Positions 18,515-27,539 of a DNA stretch of 64,000 nt are shown piece after piece (position 1 is the stretch's first letter; every line of letters begins with the position of its first letter). Source of the DNA: Corynebacterium matruchotii (GTDB taxonomy: Bacteria; Actinomycetota; Actinomycetes; Mycobacteriales; Mycobacteriaceae); NCBI RefSeq assembly GCF_011612265.2, contig NZ_CP050134.2, positions 2,542,001-2,606,000 on the forward strand. The letters run 5' to 3'. The translations under genes were made by a program, and so were the position numbers. The notes under the pieces were generated by a model. It saw nothing but the letters and a program-made list of their open reading frames with translations. It searched no databases and was not told the origin of the DNA.

Positions 18515-20452
18515 ATGACAATTTTGATGACTGATTTGTTCCGGTTCGTCAACGAAGGTTGGCTTGCCACACACGCCATTCCCGATGATCGCCCGATTGA
18601 TGGCACATTCTACCAATTGAGTGAGCAGGCAGAGTTGGATGTTTATGAGATTGTGAAGAATTCTCCAGATTCTCGCGCCGGCAAGCTGTTTCATTCGTTC
18701 ATGGATACCGAGGCGATTGAGGCCGCCGGCATCGCACCGCTTGACCCCGACTTGCAGCTTATCGACGCCGTGACCAGCGTTGATGAGCTTGTTGCGGCTT
18801 TCGTGAAGCTGTGTCGCACTGGCGTGGACGTGCCGGTGGGCGCGTATGTGGCCAAGGATTCCGGCTCCGATGACGCCATCCCCTACCTGGCCCAGGCCGG
18901 CCTGGGCCTGCCCGACGAGGCCTACTACCGGGAGCCGATGCACCAGCAAACCCTGGCCGCCTACCAGCAGCATGTGGGCACCATGCTGGCGTTTTTGGGG
19001 CTAGATGCCACCGCAGCGGAGCGGGTCGTCGCCCTGGAGAAAGATATTGCGGCCGGCCACTGGGATGTGGTCTCCACCCGGGATGCGGTGAAAACCTATA
19101 ACCCCACCGCGCTTGCGGATCTTCCGGGACCAGTGCGGGACCTGATGGTGGGAATCCTCCAGGGCACCACGGACAAGGTCATTGCCAGGATGCCGTCTTT
19201 CCTGGATCATGTGGCGGGCCTGCTCACGGCGGACCGGTTGGATGATTGGAAGCTGTGGGCGAAATGGCATGTGTTGCGCGGCCGGGCCGGCCTGCTCACG
19301 GATGAGATTTCCCAGGCGAATTTCGCGTTCTACGGCACGGTACTCACCGGCACCCCGGTGCAGCGAGACCGGTGGAAGCGCGGCCTGGATCTCGCCGACA
19401 GTTATGTGGGGCAGGAGATTGGTCAACTGTTTGTGGCCAAGCATTTCCCGGAAAGTTCAAAAACCGAAATGGTGGAGTTGGTAGATTACCTGGTCAAGGC
19501 CTACCACGAACGGATCAGCCAGTTGCCGTGGATGACCCCAGCAACCCGAGAACGAGCCCTGGAGAAGCTGGCCAAGTTCCAGGCCAAGATCGGCTACCCG
19601 GATAAGTGGCGGGATTACACCGGCCTGGAGTTCGAGTCGGATGGGGCTGCCTTGGTGGAAAACGTGCGCCGGGGTTCCGCATTCCTGCACGACTATGAGT
19701 TGAACAAAGTTTCGAAGCCTTATGATCGTTCGGAGTGGTTTAGCACCCCGCAGACCGTGAATGCGTTCTATAATCCGACGGTCAACGATATTACGTTCCC
19801 CGCCGCTATTTTACGCCCACCGTTCTACTCCCCTGACGCCGATGCGGCGGAGAATTTCGGGGCGATTGGCGCGGTGATCGGCCACGAGATCGGCCACGGG
19901 TTTGACGACCAGGGTTCCCAATATGATGGTGACGGTAATCTGCATTCCTGGTGGTCTGATGAGGATCGGGCGGCGTTCACGGAACGCACCGCGAAGCTGG
20001 TGGACCAGTTCCAGGGTCTTGTTCCCACATCGGTCCGGGAGGCTGGTATTGAAACCACCGGGGTGAATGGCGAGTTCACTCTAGGCGAGAACATTGGTGA
20101 CCTGGGCGGTTTGGGCATTGCCATTGTGGCCTACCGCATGTATTTGGCCGATCGGGGTTTGACCTTGGCGGATGCCCCGGTCCGCCCGTTTGTTGCCGAG
20201 GGTGGTTCGCCGGAGTTAGCGAAGCACGAGTTTTCGGGGTTGCAGCGCCTGTTTTTGGCGTGGTCGCATGTGTGGCGGTCGAAGACCCGCCCGGAGTTGG
20301 ATGTGCAGTTGATGGCGTCAGATCCGCATTCGCCCTCGGAGTTCCGGTGCAATGTGATTGCGGGGAATGTGGCCGAGTTCTATGAGGCGTTTGAGGTGCC
20401 GGCGGATGCGCCCATGTTTATCGCCCCGGAGAACCGGGTGACCATCTGGTAA
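18515..20452 (+). CDS. M13-family zinc metallopeptidase (neprilysin-like, PepO/Zmp1 type)
   Basis: A 645-residue gluzincin. The catalytic helix is IGHEIGHGFDDQG (HEIGH at residues 457-461), with the third zinc ligand in GENIGDLGG and the conserved C-terminal tryptophan motif ENRVTIW. No signal peptide is visible, as in mycobacterial Zmp1 and most bacterial PepO proteins. It cleaves small peptides. I chose ATG 18515 over the upstream TTG 18497 because the family begins close to a DLFRFVNEGWL-like segment. It is divergent from the PrsW operon. Confidence 0.93.
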   Translation: MTILMTDLFRFVNEGWLATHAIPDDRPIDGTFYQLSEQAELDVYEIVKNSPDSRAGKLFHSFMDTEAIEAAGIAPLDPDLQLIDAVTSVDELVAAFVKLCRTGVDVPVGAYVAKDSGSDDAIPYLAQAGLGLPDEAYYREPMHQQTLAAYQQHVGTMLAFLGLDATAAERVVALEKDIAAGHWDVVSTRDAVKTYNPTALADLPGPVRDLMVGILQGTTDKVIARMPSFLDHVAGLLTADRLDDWKLWAKWHVLRGRAGLLTDEISQANFAFYGTVLTGTPVQRDRWKRGLDLADSYVGQEIGQLFVAKHFPESSKTEMVELVDYLVKAYHERISQLPWMTPATRERALEKLAKFQAKIGYPDKWRDYTGLEFESDGAALVENVRRGSAFLHDYELNKVSKPYDRSEWFSTPQTVNAFYNPTVNDITFPAAILRPPFYSPDADAAENFGAIGAVIGHEIGHGFDDQGSQYDGDGNLHSWWSDEDRAAFTERTAKLVDQFQGLVPTSVREAGIETTGVNGEFTLGENIGDLGGLGIAIVAYRMYLADRGLTLADAPVRPFVAEGGSPELAKHEFSGLQRLFLAWSHVWRSKTRPELDVQLMASDPHSPSEFRCNVIAGNVAEFYEAFEVPADAPMFIAPENRVTIW

Positions 20453-20508
20453 CCCGACCCCAGCAGGCCACCTAGCAACGGGCCCGGCCGACCAAGCTGG
20501 GCCGCCCG

Positions 20509-21132
20509 CTAGATAATGAGCTCGGCAAACACGTAGTGGTCGCCGGTTTCGGGATCAATTCCGATGAGTGCGGTTTCGGGCATCCCATTCTTGTCCGCGG
20601 CAGCCGCCGGGATGACCGGCACTTGGGTGGGCAGGCTGAGCGAGAAGGCTTTGTGGTTGCCGTTAACGTCGATGTGGCCGGTGACTACGGTGTCGGCGAT
20701 CTTTTTCAGGTGGATATTGCCCAAGGTGAGGGTGTCTACCCCGGCGGTGCCGGTGCCGCGGATTTCATAGGGTGAGGTTTTGCCGTCGGATCGTTGCACG
20801 TTGGTGTCACCTTCGAGAATGACGCGAATGATTTCGGTCACAGCCACGGGGTCGGCGACGATTTTCGTAATGTGCCGGGTGCCGAGGTGGCTGTGTTCGG
20901 TGGTGCCGACTTCGTGCGTGTCACTGATGCGTTGTTCCCGGTAAGTGACGGGAAACTGCAAAAGGGCACCATCGGTTTCCCGGACCAAGAGGGTTTCGAT
21001 GCCAACCTTGCCGTTAGGGTCGACGAACCGGAAGGCACCGATGTTGGTGACCGGCCCGAATTGTTGGTGCAGGATTTCGTCTTTGGTGGGGTTGAGAGTC
21101 GCCGTGGGGTGAATCTTCGCAATGCGTTCCAT
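20509..21132 (-). CDS. maltokinase N-terminal cap-like domain protein
   Basis: A 207-residue protein. The pattern IHPTATLNPTKDEIL, then GAFRFVDPNGKVGIETLLV, then PVTYREQRI and GTTEHSHLGTRHI, follows the N-terminal cap of actinobacterial maltokinases (Mak_N_cap), the domain that precedes the kinase in trehalose/glycogen metabolism. The kinase domain itself is absent, so this is a stand-alone cap-like protein, a form known in corynebacteria. The role is unknown. It is divergent from the hydrolase at 21180. Confidence 0.68.
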   Translation of the reverse strand: MERIAKIHPTATLNPTKDEILHQQFGPVTNIGAFRFVDPNGKVGIETLLVRETDGALLQFPVTYREQRISDTHEVGTTEHSHLGTRHITKIVADPVAVTEIIRVILEGDTNVQRSDGKTSPYEIRGTGTAGVDTLTLGNIHLKKIADTVVTGHIDVNGNHKAFSLSLPTQVPVIPAAAADKNGMPETALIGIDPETGDHYVFAELII

Positions 21133-21179
21133 AGTTGATTTCCTTTTCCCTGGGGTGGGTATTTAGCTACCATAATGCC

Positions 21180-22073
21180 ATGAACGAAAACGATAGGGTT
21201 TCTGCTTCGTGGGAGGAAGAGGATCGGGCGGCGTTCCAGGTGGGCGGCGTCGACCGGGAGTTATCCCCCGAGCAGCAATTAGAGCAGCTTGCCACGTATA
21301 TTCATGCCCATTATGAGGCGCCGGCGAAGAATCCGCCGTGGTCCGATGATCCGTCGGACCCGGTGGCGGCCGACACGTTTGATGCACGGTTGCCGGACCG
21401 GCTGACGCATTCGGCGATGCTGATGTTGGGGGCGGCGGTGGATCACAGCATGCCGGGTGTCGCGTTTGCGCAGGGTGTGACGGCCCAGTCGGTGCCGGAG
21501 ATCAATGCTCAGGTGTTCGTGCCGGAGTCACCGAATGGCCGGTATGCGGTGTCGCTGCATCCGGGCGGTTGGTGGAAGGGTTCGGGCGTGGCCTTGGAGA
21601 ATGCGTGGCGCCCGGAGGTCGCGGCGGTGGCCCAGCTGTCGGGCGTGACCATGGTGGATGTGGATTATCCGCTGGTGCCTGAGGCGTCGCTGCCGGAGGT
21701 GATGTCGGCGGTTGCGGACGCCGCGGCGTGGGCTCGTCGTCAAGCTGGCTGGGTGGGCGCGTGGGGTTATTCGTCGGGTGGCGCGTTGGCGGTCTTGTGT
21801 GCGCAGCTTTTCGACGCCCTGGCGTTGACGTTCCCCCACCTTGACCTGACCGTGCTGCCTGACGACGTGCGGGCCGGCGTCGACGAGTTCCCGACCACAT
21901 TGCCGCCGACGTTTATCCAGGTGGCCAGCAACGACACGATCGCGGGCCGCTATGAGTGGGCGGAGGCCCTGGCGGTCAAGGTGACGGAGTACGTGTCGGA
22001 GCATCGCGTGTCGACGCCCAAGGTTGCCCGGCAGCGAGTCATGGATGTGGCCGAATTCCTCAAGAGTGTTTAG
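21180..22073 (+). CDS. alpha/beta hydrolase
   Basis: A 297-residue protein. HPGGWWKG supplies the HGG-like oxyanion element of the hormone-sensitive-lipase/esterase group, and GYSSGG (GxSxG) holds the nucleophile Ser. DTIAGR and EHRVSTP near the end are candidate Asp and His positions. No signal peptide. I chose ATG 21180; upstream TACCATAAT overlaps it, which fits a leaderless transcript. The upstream part of the open frame (from 21135) has no start signals. Substrate unknown. Confidence 0.8.
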   Translation: MNENDRVSASWEEEDRAAFQVGGVDRELSPEQQLEQLATYIHAHYEAPAKNPPWSDDPSDPVAADTFDARLPDRLTHSAMLMLGAAVDHSMPGVAFAQGVTAQSVPEINAQVFVPESPNGRYAVSLHPGGWWKGSGVALENAWRPEVAAVAQLSGVTMVDVDYPLVPEASLPEVMSAVADAAAWARRQAGWVGAWGYSSGGALAVLCAQLFDALALTFPHLDLTVLPDDVRAGVDEFPTTLPPTFIQVASNDTIAGRYEWAEALAVKVTEYVSEHRVSTPKVARQRVMDVAEFLKSV

Positions 22074-22078
22074 CTTGG

Positions 22079-22105
22079 TGCCCCACCTTATATGGCGGTG
22101 GGGCA
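22079..22105. terminator. bidirectional hairpin between convergent genes
   Basis: TGCCCCACC / GGTGGGGCA arms around a 9-nt loop. It lies just after the hydrolase stop and overlaps the last codons of the convergent minus-strand gene. There is no long T-run, so efficiency is uncertain. Confidence 0.5.
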
Positions 22106-22747
22106 TTGAGGCTCCCGGTCGGGATCGTATGTGTACAACGATCGAGAGGAATTTGCTAGTGGGAATTTGATGGGATCAAGTATTTGATCTTCCATCACTA
22201 CATAGTCATCAGGATGAGTGGTACTGGGACTAAGCGTTATTTTGTGGGTGTCGGTGGCATTGCTGTAGGAGTCAGGCTGCTTGGACGAGTAGCATTTCAT
22301 AATCATGATGTTGACAATGGCGGTTATTGCCCCGTTTTGTTCCTGTTTGGTGCTATAGAGGCTGAAGCTACTCACAGGCACGCCGGTGGTGTCAGAAATG
22401 ATTTTTCCCCGAAGCTCCACGTTCGAACGCTCGTATTTGGTGAACATGGCTCGTTCTTGTGGCACACCAGGTAGTGATTTGCTGGAGTTGGGGCAATGTT
22501 TCAGGGAGCAGTCTTGATCAGACCATTCTGCGTCGAGGGTTTGTAGATAAGTTGTTATGGCCGTTCCTACCGACTCATCCACAGACGTACCCGCGGATTC
22601 TTGGGGAAGCGTGGGGCCAATGAGTGCCTGCTGTTTTTCATAACGATAGTCTTCATAAATATAGGTACTTATAAAGGCAATCATCATAATCATAGTTATC
22701 AAACCAATGGAAATCAACATTTGTTTTGATAATCTTAAGTTTTTCAT
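22088..22747 (-). CDS. membrane-anchored protein, short paralogue of the amidase-domain neighbour
   Basis: A 219-residue protein with an N-terminal anchor (LISIGLITMIMMIAFISTYIY, residues 11-31). The exported part has TYLQTLDAEWSDQDCSLKHC, matching TAYQDLLDSHWTDSNCSLSSC of the upstream amidase protein, then a shared beta-rich region (THKITLSP versus THTLTLSP). It lacks any amidase domain. It looks like a duplicate of the N-terminal domain with a membrane anchor replacing the signal peptide. A starting ATG at 22747 is clear. Function unknown; perhaps a cell-surface partner or decoy of the amidase protein. Confidence 0.7.
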   Translation of the reverse strand: MKNLRLSKQMLISIGLITMIMMIAFISTYIYEDYRYEKQQALIGPTLPQESAGTSVDESVGTAITTYLQTLDAEWSDQDCSLKHCPNSSKSLPGVPQERAMFTKYERSNVELRGKIISDTTGVPVSSFSLYSTKQEQNGAITAIVNIMIMKCYSSKQPDSYSNATDTHKITLSPSTTHPDDYVVMEDQILDPIKFPLANSSRSLYTYDPDREPQCPTAI

Positions 22748-22837
22748 TATTTACCACATGCTTCTAAAATTCCTCCAAATGATTAAAGGATATAGCGATG
22801 ATACTTTCATTGCTATATCCCATTATTCATGAGTGTA

Positions 22838-24220
22838 TCACCGTGTTGTGATTGCGTACCACCGAGCCTTTTCCAAATTTACACCCGCTTCACGAGCAAA
22901 TTTTTGAGATTCATAAAGCGTGATGTTATTGCGATTACTCGTCTTTTGAGAAATACGCGGAGTGGTAAAACGATTCTTTGGCGAATCAGTACCGGTAACA
23001 ATCATCGTGTGATCCAACTCCCCATCAGCTTTCTTACCTTCACGACTATCCCAATCAACAAAGATCAAATCACCTTTTACAGCAAACTCTTTCTGCGCCA
23101 GATCTCGGTAAGGACTATGCTGCTTCGCATATACGTATAGGTTTGCGGCAGCACCCCACGTGTGGCTGTGTTTTACCTGCCCATCAATATCTTTCATATG
23201 AGGGGTCCAAATATTCGGGTCCCTAGCCACATTTACAGGAGCTTCCATGAATTCCCATCCGCCTGCACGCAGCGCTTGAGAGGCAAAATTAGTACAATTA
23301 TTTTCCAAAATAGGATACGCAGGATTCATAACATCAACATCTGGATTTGGATTCACTTTTGGGCTTGTCCAGTGCAATGCATAAGCAACCATTTTTTGAA
23401 CATCTGGTTTCTTCTGCTGCGCATCCCAAGGTAATGATACTTGTTGCATAGTGGCCACTTCTTTATCCTTATGCACAGGCAACAATGCAAAATCAGCATC
23501 TACTGAATTTTTTACCGGACGATTGGTACCGGTACTTTCAGAACCTAAAATTTGATCGGAAGAAAGGCTCTTGAATTCTGCATCAGATGGAATACTTTCT
23601 GGATGTGATTCTTCTTGTGGTTCTGGATCAATTGTATCCTCAACCACTGCAAACAAATTCTCCGGATTCGGGGACAACGTCAACGTATGAGTATCAACCA
23701 TGTAGCTGGGTTCATCATTATCACTTTCATAAGTTTTAGTAGTACCCACAGCTACGGAGACTGTTACTTTCCCATCAGCATTCATCTTGGCATCTTTAAC
23801 GCTGATTGTGCTCTTCGCAGTCTTGATCGGCAAACCAAAGTCTTTCATCGCATCCCGCACCCGCAAGATTGTAGCTTCAGCTTTCGTGAATTTCGGGTTT
23901 TCGCCGGAATTCTTCCTCTCATCCCGGCCCTTCTTCGAGGAACCCCCAAAACTCGACCCCCGCTGAGACTTCTTATCCCCCGATGACGCGAACACCGAAC
24001 TACTAGCATTCACACAACTCGACAACGAACAATTCGAATCCGTCCAATGCGAATCCAACAAATCCTGATACGCAGTAACCACCTTCGTCACCACATCAAG
24101 ATCCACCTCAGCACCAGCAGCAGACACCACCGGGGCAGACCCCAGCGCAAGACCGGCCGCCAGAATCAGCGTCCCCCCCCACGCCACAAACGAAGTTTCG
24201 CCTTCATAACTTACTCCCAA
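22838..24220 (-). CDS. secreted protein with putative amidase (Amidase_6) domain; 5' end frame-disrupted at poly-G
   Basis: The open frame runs from a TTG at 24220 (460 residues). The C-terminal 180 residues contain NNCTNFASQALRAGGW and ELDHTMIVTGT, the Cys and His of the Amidase_6 family of NlpC/P60-like cell-wall hydrolases. The N-terminal exported domain (about 35-200) has a Cys pair, DSNCSLSSC. The likely true start is ATG 24207: GGGAG lies 8 nt upstream and the peptide MKAKLRLWR gives a proper basic n-region. It is out of frame by one base with the hydrophobic core TLILAAGLALGSA because of a run of eight G (24173-24180). Nine G (or six) would restore the frame. So the gene may be phase variable, a pseudogene, or affected by a sequencing error. 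Confidence 0.78.
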   Translation of the reverse strand: MGVSYEGETSFVAWGGTLILAAGLALGSAPVVSAAGAEVDLDVVTKVVTAYQDLLDSHWTDSNCSLSSCVNASSSVFASSGDKKSQRGSSFGGSSKKGRDERKNSGENPKFTKAEATILRVRDAMKDFGLPIKTAKSTISVKDAKMNADGKVTVSVAVGTTKTYESDNDEPSYMVDTHTLTLSPNPENLFAVVEDTIDPEPQEESHPESIPSDAEFKSLSSDQILGSESTGTNRPVKNSVDADFALLPVHKDKEVATMQQVSLPWDAQQKKPDVQKMVAYALHWTSPKVNPNPDVDVMNPAYPILENNCTNFASQALRAGGWEFMEAPVNVARDPNIWTPHMKDIDGQVKHSHTWGAAANLYVYAKQHSPYRDLAQKEFAVKGDLIFVDWDSREGKKADGELDHTMIVTGTDSPKNRFTTPRISQKTSNRNNITLYESQKFAREAGVNLEKARWYAITTR

Positions 24221-24974
24221 AAATAGAACTTACCTTGGATGTGCAATGCTGAGAACATCAACACATCTGCGACCCTACGACACGCATCATCACACCGTCC
24301 ACCCCTCACCAACAGCACGGGGGTACGAATCGAACACCTAATCGATATACACCAACCAGCAATTTTAAGGAAAACATATCACACTACCAGGACATCTTAC
24401 CTCATAATTAACCCTTGCTTATCCGAAAATACAATTAATAAGCTTTACCCCCGTTACAGCGTTCATACTGACCTATAAAAAATAATTTATATATCCCAAC
24501 GTTACATATTCACTACCACGCTCAAAAAACGATACAGATCATGTAAGCTGCGGAAATAAAAAATTCTAGCAATAGTAAGGCAGGCAATACTATTTGAAAA
24601 TAACTAACAGTAGAAAATATAGGCAGGACTTTACCGCCACGAGAGCCAAGTAAACTCATTACTAAAGTCAAAAATTAGAACATATATTCCCCATAATCAT
24701 ATACGGGAGACATAATCAATCATCACATACCCTAATCATAGATAATACTTAATATAGAATAATAATCCCCCTCTGCTATCAAGCTATTTTTTTCTGAATA
24801 TAAGAAAAATACCGCAATCAATCATCATTAAAATGTATTCCACACTAAAGAATCACTGCAAAGCATGTCGTTATTTAGCATATACTTTCGAATTCTCTCT
24901 AAAACCGCTGTCAGGTATCAGATTCTTGAATGCTGGGGTGGGATGGGCTCAACACTTCAGCAACCATTATCGAA

Positions 24975-25591
24975 GCTTATTCAGCGTCCCCAAACATGAC
25001 CAGTCTCTGGAAGTAAAGAAAAACAAGCCAGATGGCACCGATCCTCCACCTGTTGGTATAGAGAGTTTCCTTAGCGACTGGATAAGCTGCCTTCAAGTCT
25101 TCACGGGGAGATAATAGTAATGGATTTTCCTGAACTGGCCGATAAACTCGCCCCTAAACTCTATAAGAGATTCAATCCCACTACGAAATAGCTAACGGAT
25201 GTTTCAAGATAGTGCTAACGTAGCGAAGTCACGACAACTTCTCATCCAAGTTATTCAACGCACTCAACATCAGTGGTATTTTCCGCTTGCTTTGACCAAA
25301 AAAGTATAAGGTATGACAGCTATACCAAGTTGGTTAATGATCCACCTAGTCTAGTTGTTTCAATAGCGAGATAGATAGTACAGGCCAAGCTGGCAGGGAT
25401 GATCTAAAGTTCTATTTCACTTTAGTGTGCAGAGAAATATACCAACAAGTCCGGCAAACCCAACATGCTTGAAACTTATTCAGTTGCTGAATCTATTCAC
25501 ACCAGCAGATAGGAAATCAGAAAGAATATCCCTTCCAGCTTGGCTGTCCTTGTCTACAAAGACTATTCATGTGTGGGAACACTGAATAAGC
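24975..25591. mobile_element. decayed insertion element bounded by terminal inverted repeats
   Basis: Position 24975 begins GCTTATTCAGCGTCCCCAAA; the complement of 25591 leftwards begins GCTTATTCAGTGTTCCCACA. The two ends agree at about 30 of 38 positions and point inwards, as terminal repeats do. The roughly 620 bp between hold no intact transposase, only broken short frames. The ends loosely resemble ISL3-type termini. It is probably a MITE-like or heavily deleted insertion sequence. Confidence 0.5.
25120..25191 (+). other. short frame in AT-rich desert (24221-26119)
   Basis: The 1.9-kb stretch between the amidase gene and the alkyltransferase-like gene is AT-rich and holds no convincing gene. 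The one frame with a ribosome-binding site is ATG 25120 (23 codons, MDFPELADKLAPKLYKRF...), preceded by GGGAG. It lies inside the decayed element and may be the truncated start of a lost gene. A strong AGGAGGT at 26012-26018 is followed by no normal start codon. Confidence 0.25.
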
Positions 25592-26042
25592 CTCCTTCAA
25601 TTTATCCCCTCAGTACCGCTACAACGCCAGCATTTTCCATTCTCTCCACATAATGTGACCAGCATCATATTAGACCCCCCTGAAGATGGGCTTCATATTC
25701 GCCAAGCGGGCGTCGTCGATAAGCACATATTGCCGAACACTACCCCTTATTCGATCCTGAATAATACCCCCTCAGCTGCATGGGAGCCGCCGATCGGGCT
25801 TTTAAAAACTTAAAACTACATATGTGTCATTCATTTGCAGCAGGGTTAATACCGCCGGTATTCGCTATTTTGCTATCTGGTTAAGGTGGTGTTTTGTGTG
25901 AAAGTTGTCAACCTAAGTGATGATTTATTTTATAAAAGACAAACTTAAAATAGTTGCAAAATAACATTAAGTACCATATTATCGAATCCACAGGCACATA
26001 GGCATACATATCAGGAGGTAACACTGATTAGAGTTCACACGC

Positions 26043-26102
26043 CCAAGCCCACAAGATTTTTCATACACGATTGTTGGCGCAATACATGACTTGTGGGCTT
26101 GG
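26043..26102. repeat. perfect 13-bp inverted repeat
   Basis: CCAAGCCCACAAG (26043-26055) and CTTGTGGGCTTGG (26090-26102) flank a 34-nt loop, 18 bp from the 3' end of the alkyltransferase-like gene. No T-run follows on either strand, so a terminator is less likely than a structured RNA or mobile-element end. Confidence 0.7.
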
Positions 26103-26119
26103 TACGTGCCTGTTCTACC

Positions 26120-26410
26120 TTAGCATTTCAATTGCGCGCGGCACTCACGAATAGTAACCCGTAACCCCAGGTGGGGGATATTTTCCGCATCCCAATGGGC
26201 AACCGCCTGGTCAGCAACAGCACTCGTGCCATCGCTCCGCACCACCCGCCACCAGCAGGTGAGCTGCCCATGGGTGGCCATGATCCGCCCCACCACCCGG
26301 GGCGTGGTGCCGCAGGCCGCACCAACATCACCATAGCTCGCAACCTGGCCTTGAGGAATGCTGTCGCATAGGGCGAGCACCCGCTCGGTGAGGTCGTCAA
26401 GCTCGATCAT
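26120..26410 (-). CDS. alkyltransferase-like protein (ATL, MGMT family)
   Basis: A 96-residue MGMT DNA-binding domain with IPQGQVASYGDVGAACG and the RVVRSDG segment. At the active site, where methyltransferases have PCHRV, this protein reads CWWRV: tryptophan replaces the acceptor cysteine. It should therefore be an ATL, which binds O6-alkylguanine, flips it out and flags it for nucleotide excision repair without transferring the alkyl group. I chose ATG 26410 (MIELDDL); GTG 26419 is possible. It is the third gene of an S4-VOC-ATL run on the minus strand. Confidence 0.85.
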   Translation of the reverse strand: MIELDDLTERVLALCDSIPQGQVASYGDVGAACGTTPRVVGRIMATHGQLTCWWRVVRSDGTSAVADQAVAHWDAENIPHLGLRVTIRECRAQLKC

Positions 26411-26428
26411 TATGGCCACCCAAAATCA

Positions 26429-27223
26429 CTACAGGATGGAATCCGACTCCGACAGTTCCTCCTCCGGCACGGGCGGCGCCACCTCGCACAGCGTGACGGT
26501 CGCACCGGTGGAGTCAACAATGATGGACATCGTGCCGAAGCCCGAATCGAACGGCTCCCGAATCACATCGCCGCCCAACTCCCGGACCTGGGCGACCGCG
26601 GCCGTCACGTCCGAAACCCCCAGGAAGGTCTGCCAAAAGCTCGGCACGTGGGGCGGGAATTTGCCGGTGGCGTCGAAGATTCCGGCGAACGCGGCACCAT
26701 CGACCAGCGCGGTGGTGTAGTCCTGGGCATCGGTCGTGGCGGTCACCCATCCGAATAGTTGTTCGTAAAACTCCACCGCTTCAGCATACGAAACGGTGGC
26801 GGTCAGCTCATGCCACACCGGGGTGCCAGGCTCGCCCGCAGCAATGAAGGAGTCCTCCCCGGCCGGCTGGATCAGGCCAAACACGCTACCGGCGGTATCA
26901 ACCAGCACCGCCAGCTGCCCCAACCGTACTTCAACCGGCGCCACCAACACCCGACCCCCCAATTCGACCACACGTTCGCAATCATGGTCGATATTGTCGG
27001 ACTGGAAATACGTCACCCACGTGTCGGGCTGGTTCTCCGCCTCGGGGCGCTGCACCAACCCCGCAACCGGGAGCCCCTGCAGCCGGGCCATGCGGTAGCC
27101 CTCGGAGATTTCCTCAATCTCCCACCCCAACACCTGCGAATAAAAATGGGACGATTTCCGCACATCGGAGCTGGTCAGGTCGATCCAGTATGGCATGCCG
27201 GGTTCGGCTTGGAAAGCGGGCAT
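26429..27223 (-). CDS. two-domain VOC (glyoxalase/bleomycin-resistance fold) protein
   Basis: A 264-residue protein made of two tandem VOC modules (about residues 10-120 and 135-255), each with the beta-alpha-beta-beta-beta pattern: PYWIDLTSSDVRKSSHFYSQ starts the first and VWHELTATVSYAEAVEFYE the second. Members include glyoxalases and dioxygenases; this type resembles actinobacterial hydrolase-like VOC proteins of unknown substrate. It starts directly after the S4 gene stop (no gap), so they are co-translated. Confidence 0.83.
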   Translation of the reverse strand: MPAFQAEPGMPYWIDLTSSDVRKSSHFYSQVLGWEIEEISEGYRMARLQGLPVAGLVQRPEAENQPDTWVTYFQSDNIDHDCERVVELGGRVLVAPVEVRLGQLAVLVDTAGSVFGLIQPAGEDSFIAAGEPGTPVWHELTATVSYAEAVEFYEQLFGWVTATTDAQDYTTALVDGAAFAGIFDATGKFPPHVPSFWQTFLGVSDVTAAVAQVRELGGDVIREPFDSGFGTMSIIVDSTGATVTLCEVAPPVPEEELSESDSIL

Positions 27224-27514
27224 TTACATGTTCCTCCACTGCTCGGGGTCAAAATCATCGTTCGCGGTCGCCTCGTCGAAATAATCATCGTCGGCCGAAC
27301 CCACCTGCACCTGCGCGCACATGTCGTCGACGCACACCACATCCCCATCGCGTAGGGTTTTGCCGCGCCGGGTGTCGGTGGCGCCGTTGACGGTCACCCG
27401 CCCGTCGGCGATGACTTCCTTGGCGGCACCACCGGTTTCCACCAGGCTGGCTAGCTTAATGAACTGGCCGAGTTTGATGGTTTCGCTGGAAATTGTGACT
27501 GTTACGGGTTGCAT
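27224..27514 (-). CDS. S4-domain RNA-binding protein (YbcJ type)
   Basis: A 96-residue protein. IKLGQFIKLASLVETGGAAK and IADGRVTVNGATDTRRGKTL form the S4 RNA-binding motif, followed by an acidic tail (ADDDYFDEATANDDFDPE). It is the family of small stand-alone S4 proteins (YbcJ/YaaA-like) that probably bind ribosomal RNA. First gene of the S4-VOC-ATL run. Confidence 0.87.
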   Translation of the reverse strand: MQPVTVTISSETIKLGQFIKLASLVETGGAAKEVIADGRVTVNGATDTRRGKTLRDGDVVCVDDMCAQVQVGSADDDYFDEATANDDFDPEQWRNM

Positions 27515-27539
27515 AGACAGTTAGTCTACGCGATGCCCT

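Noticed and set aside
24833-25114. 93-residue + frame in the desert
   Set aside because: It includes a terminal repeat of the decayed element, has no ribosome-binding site and no family.
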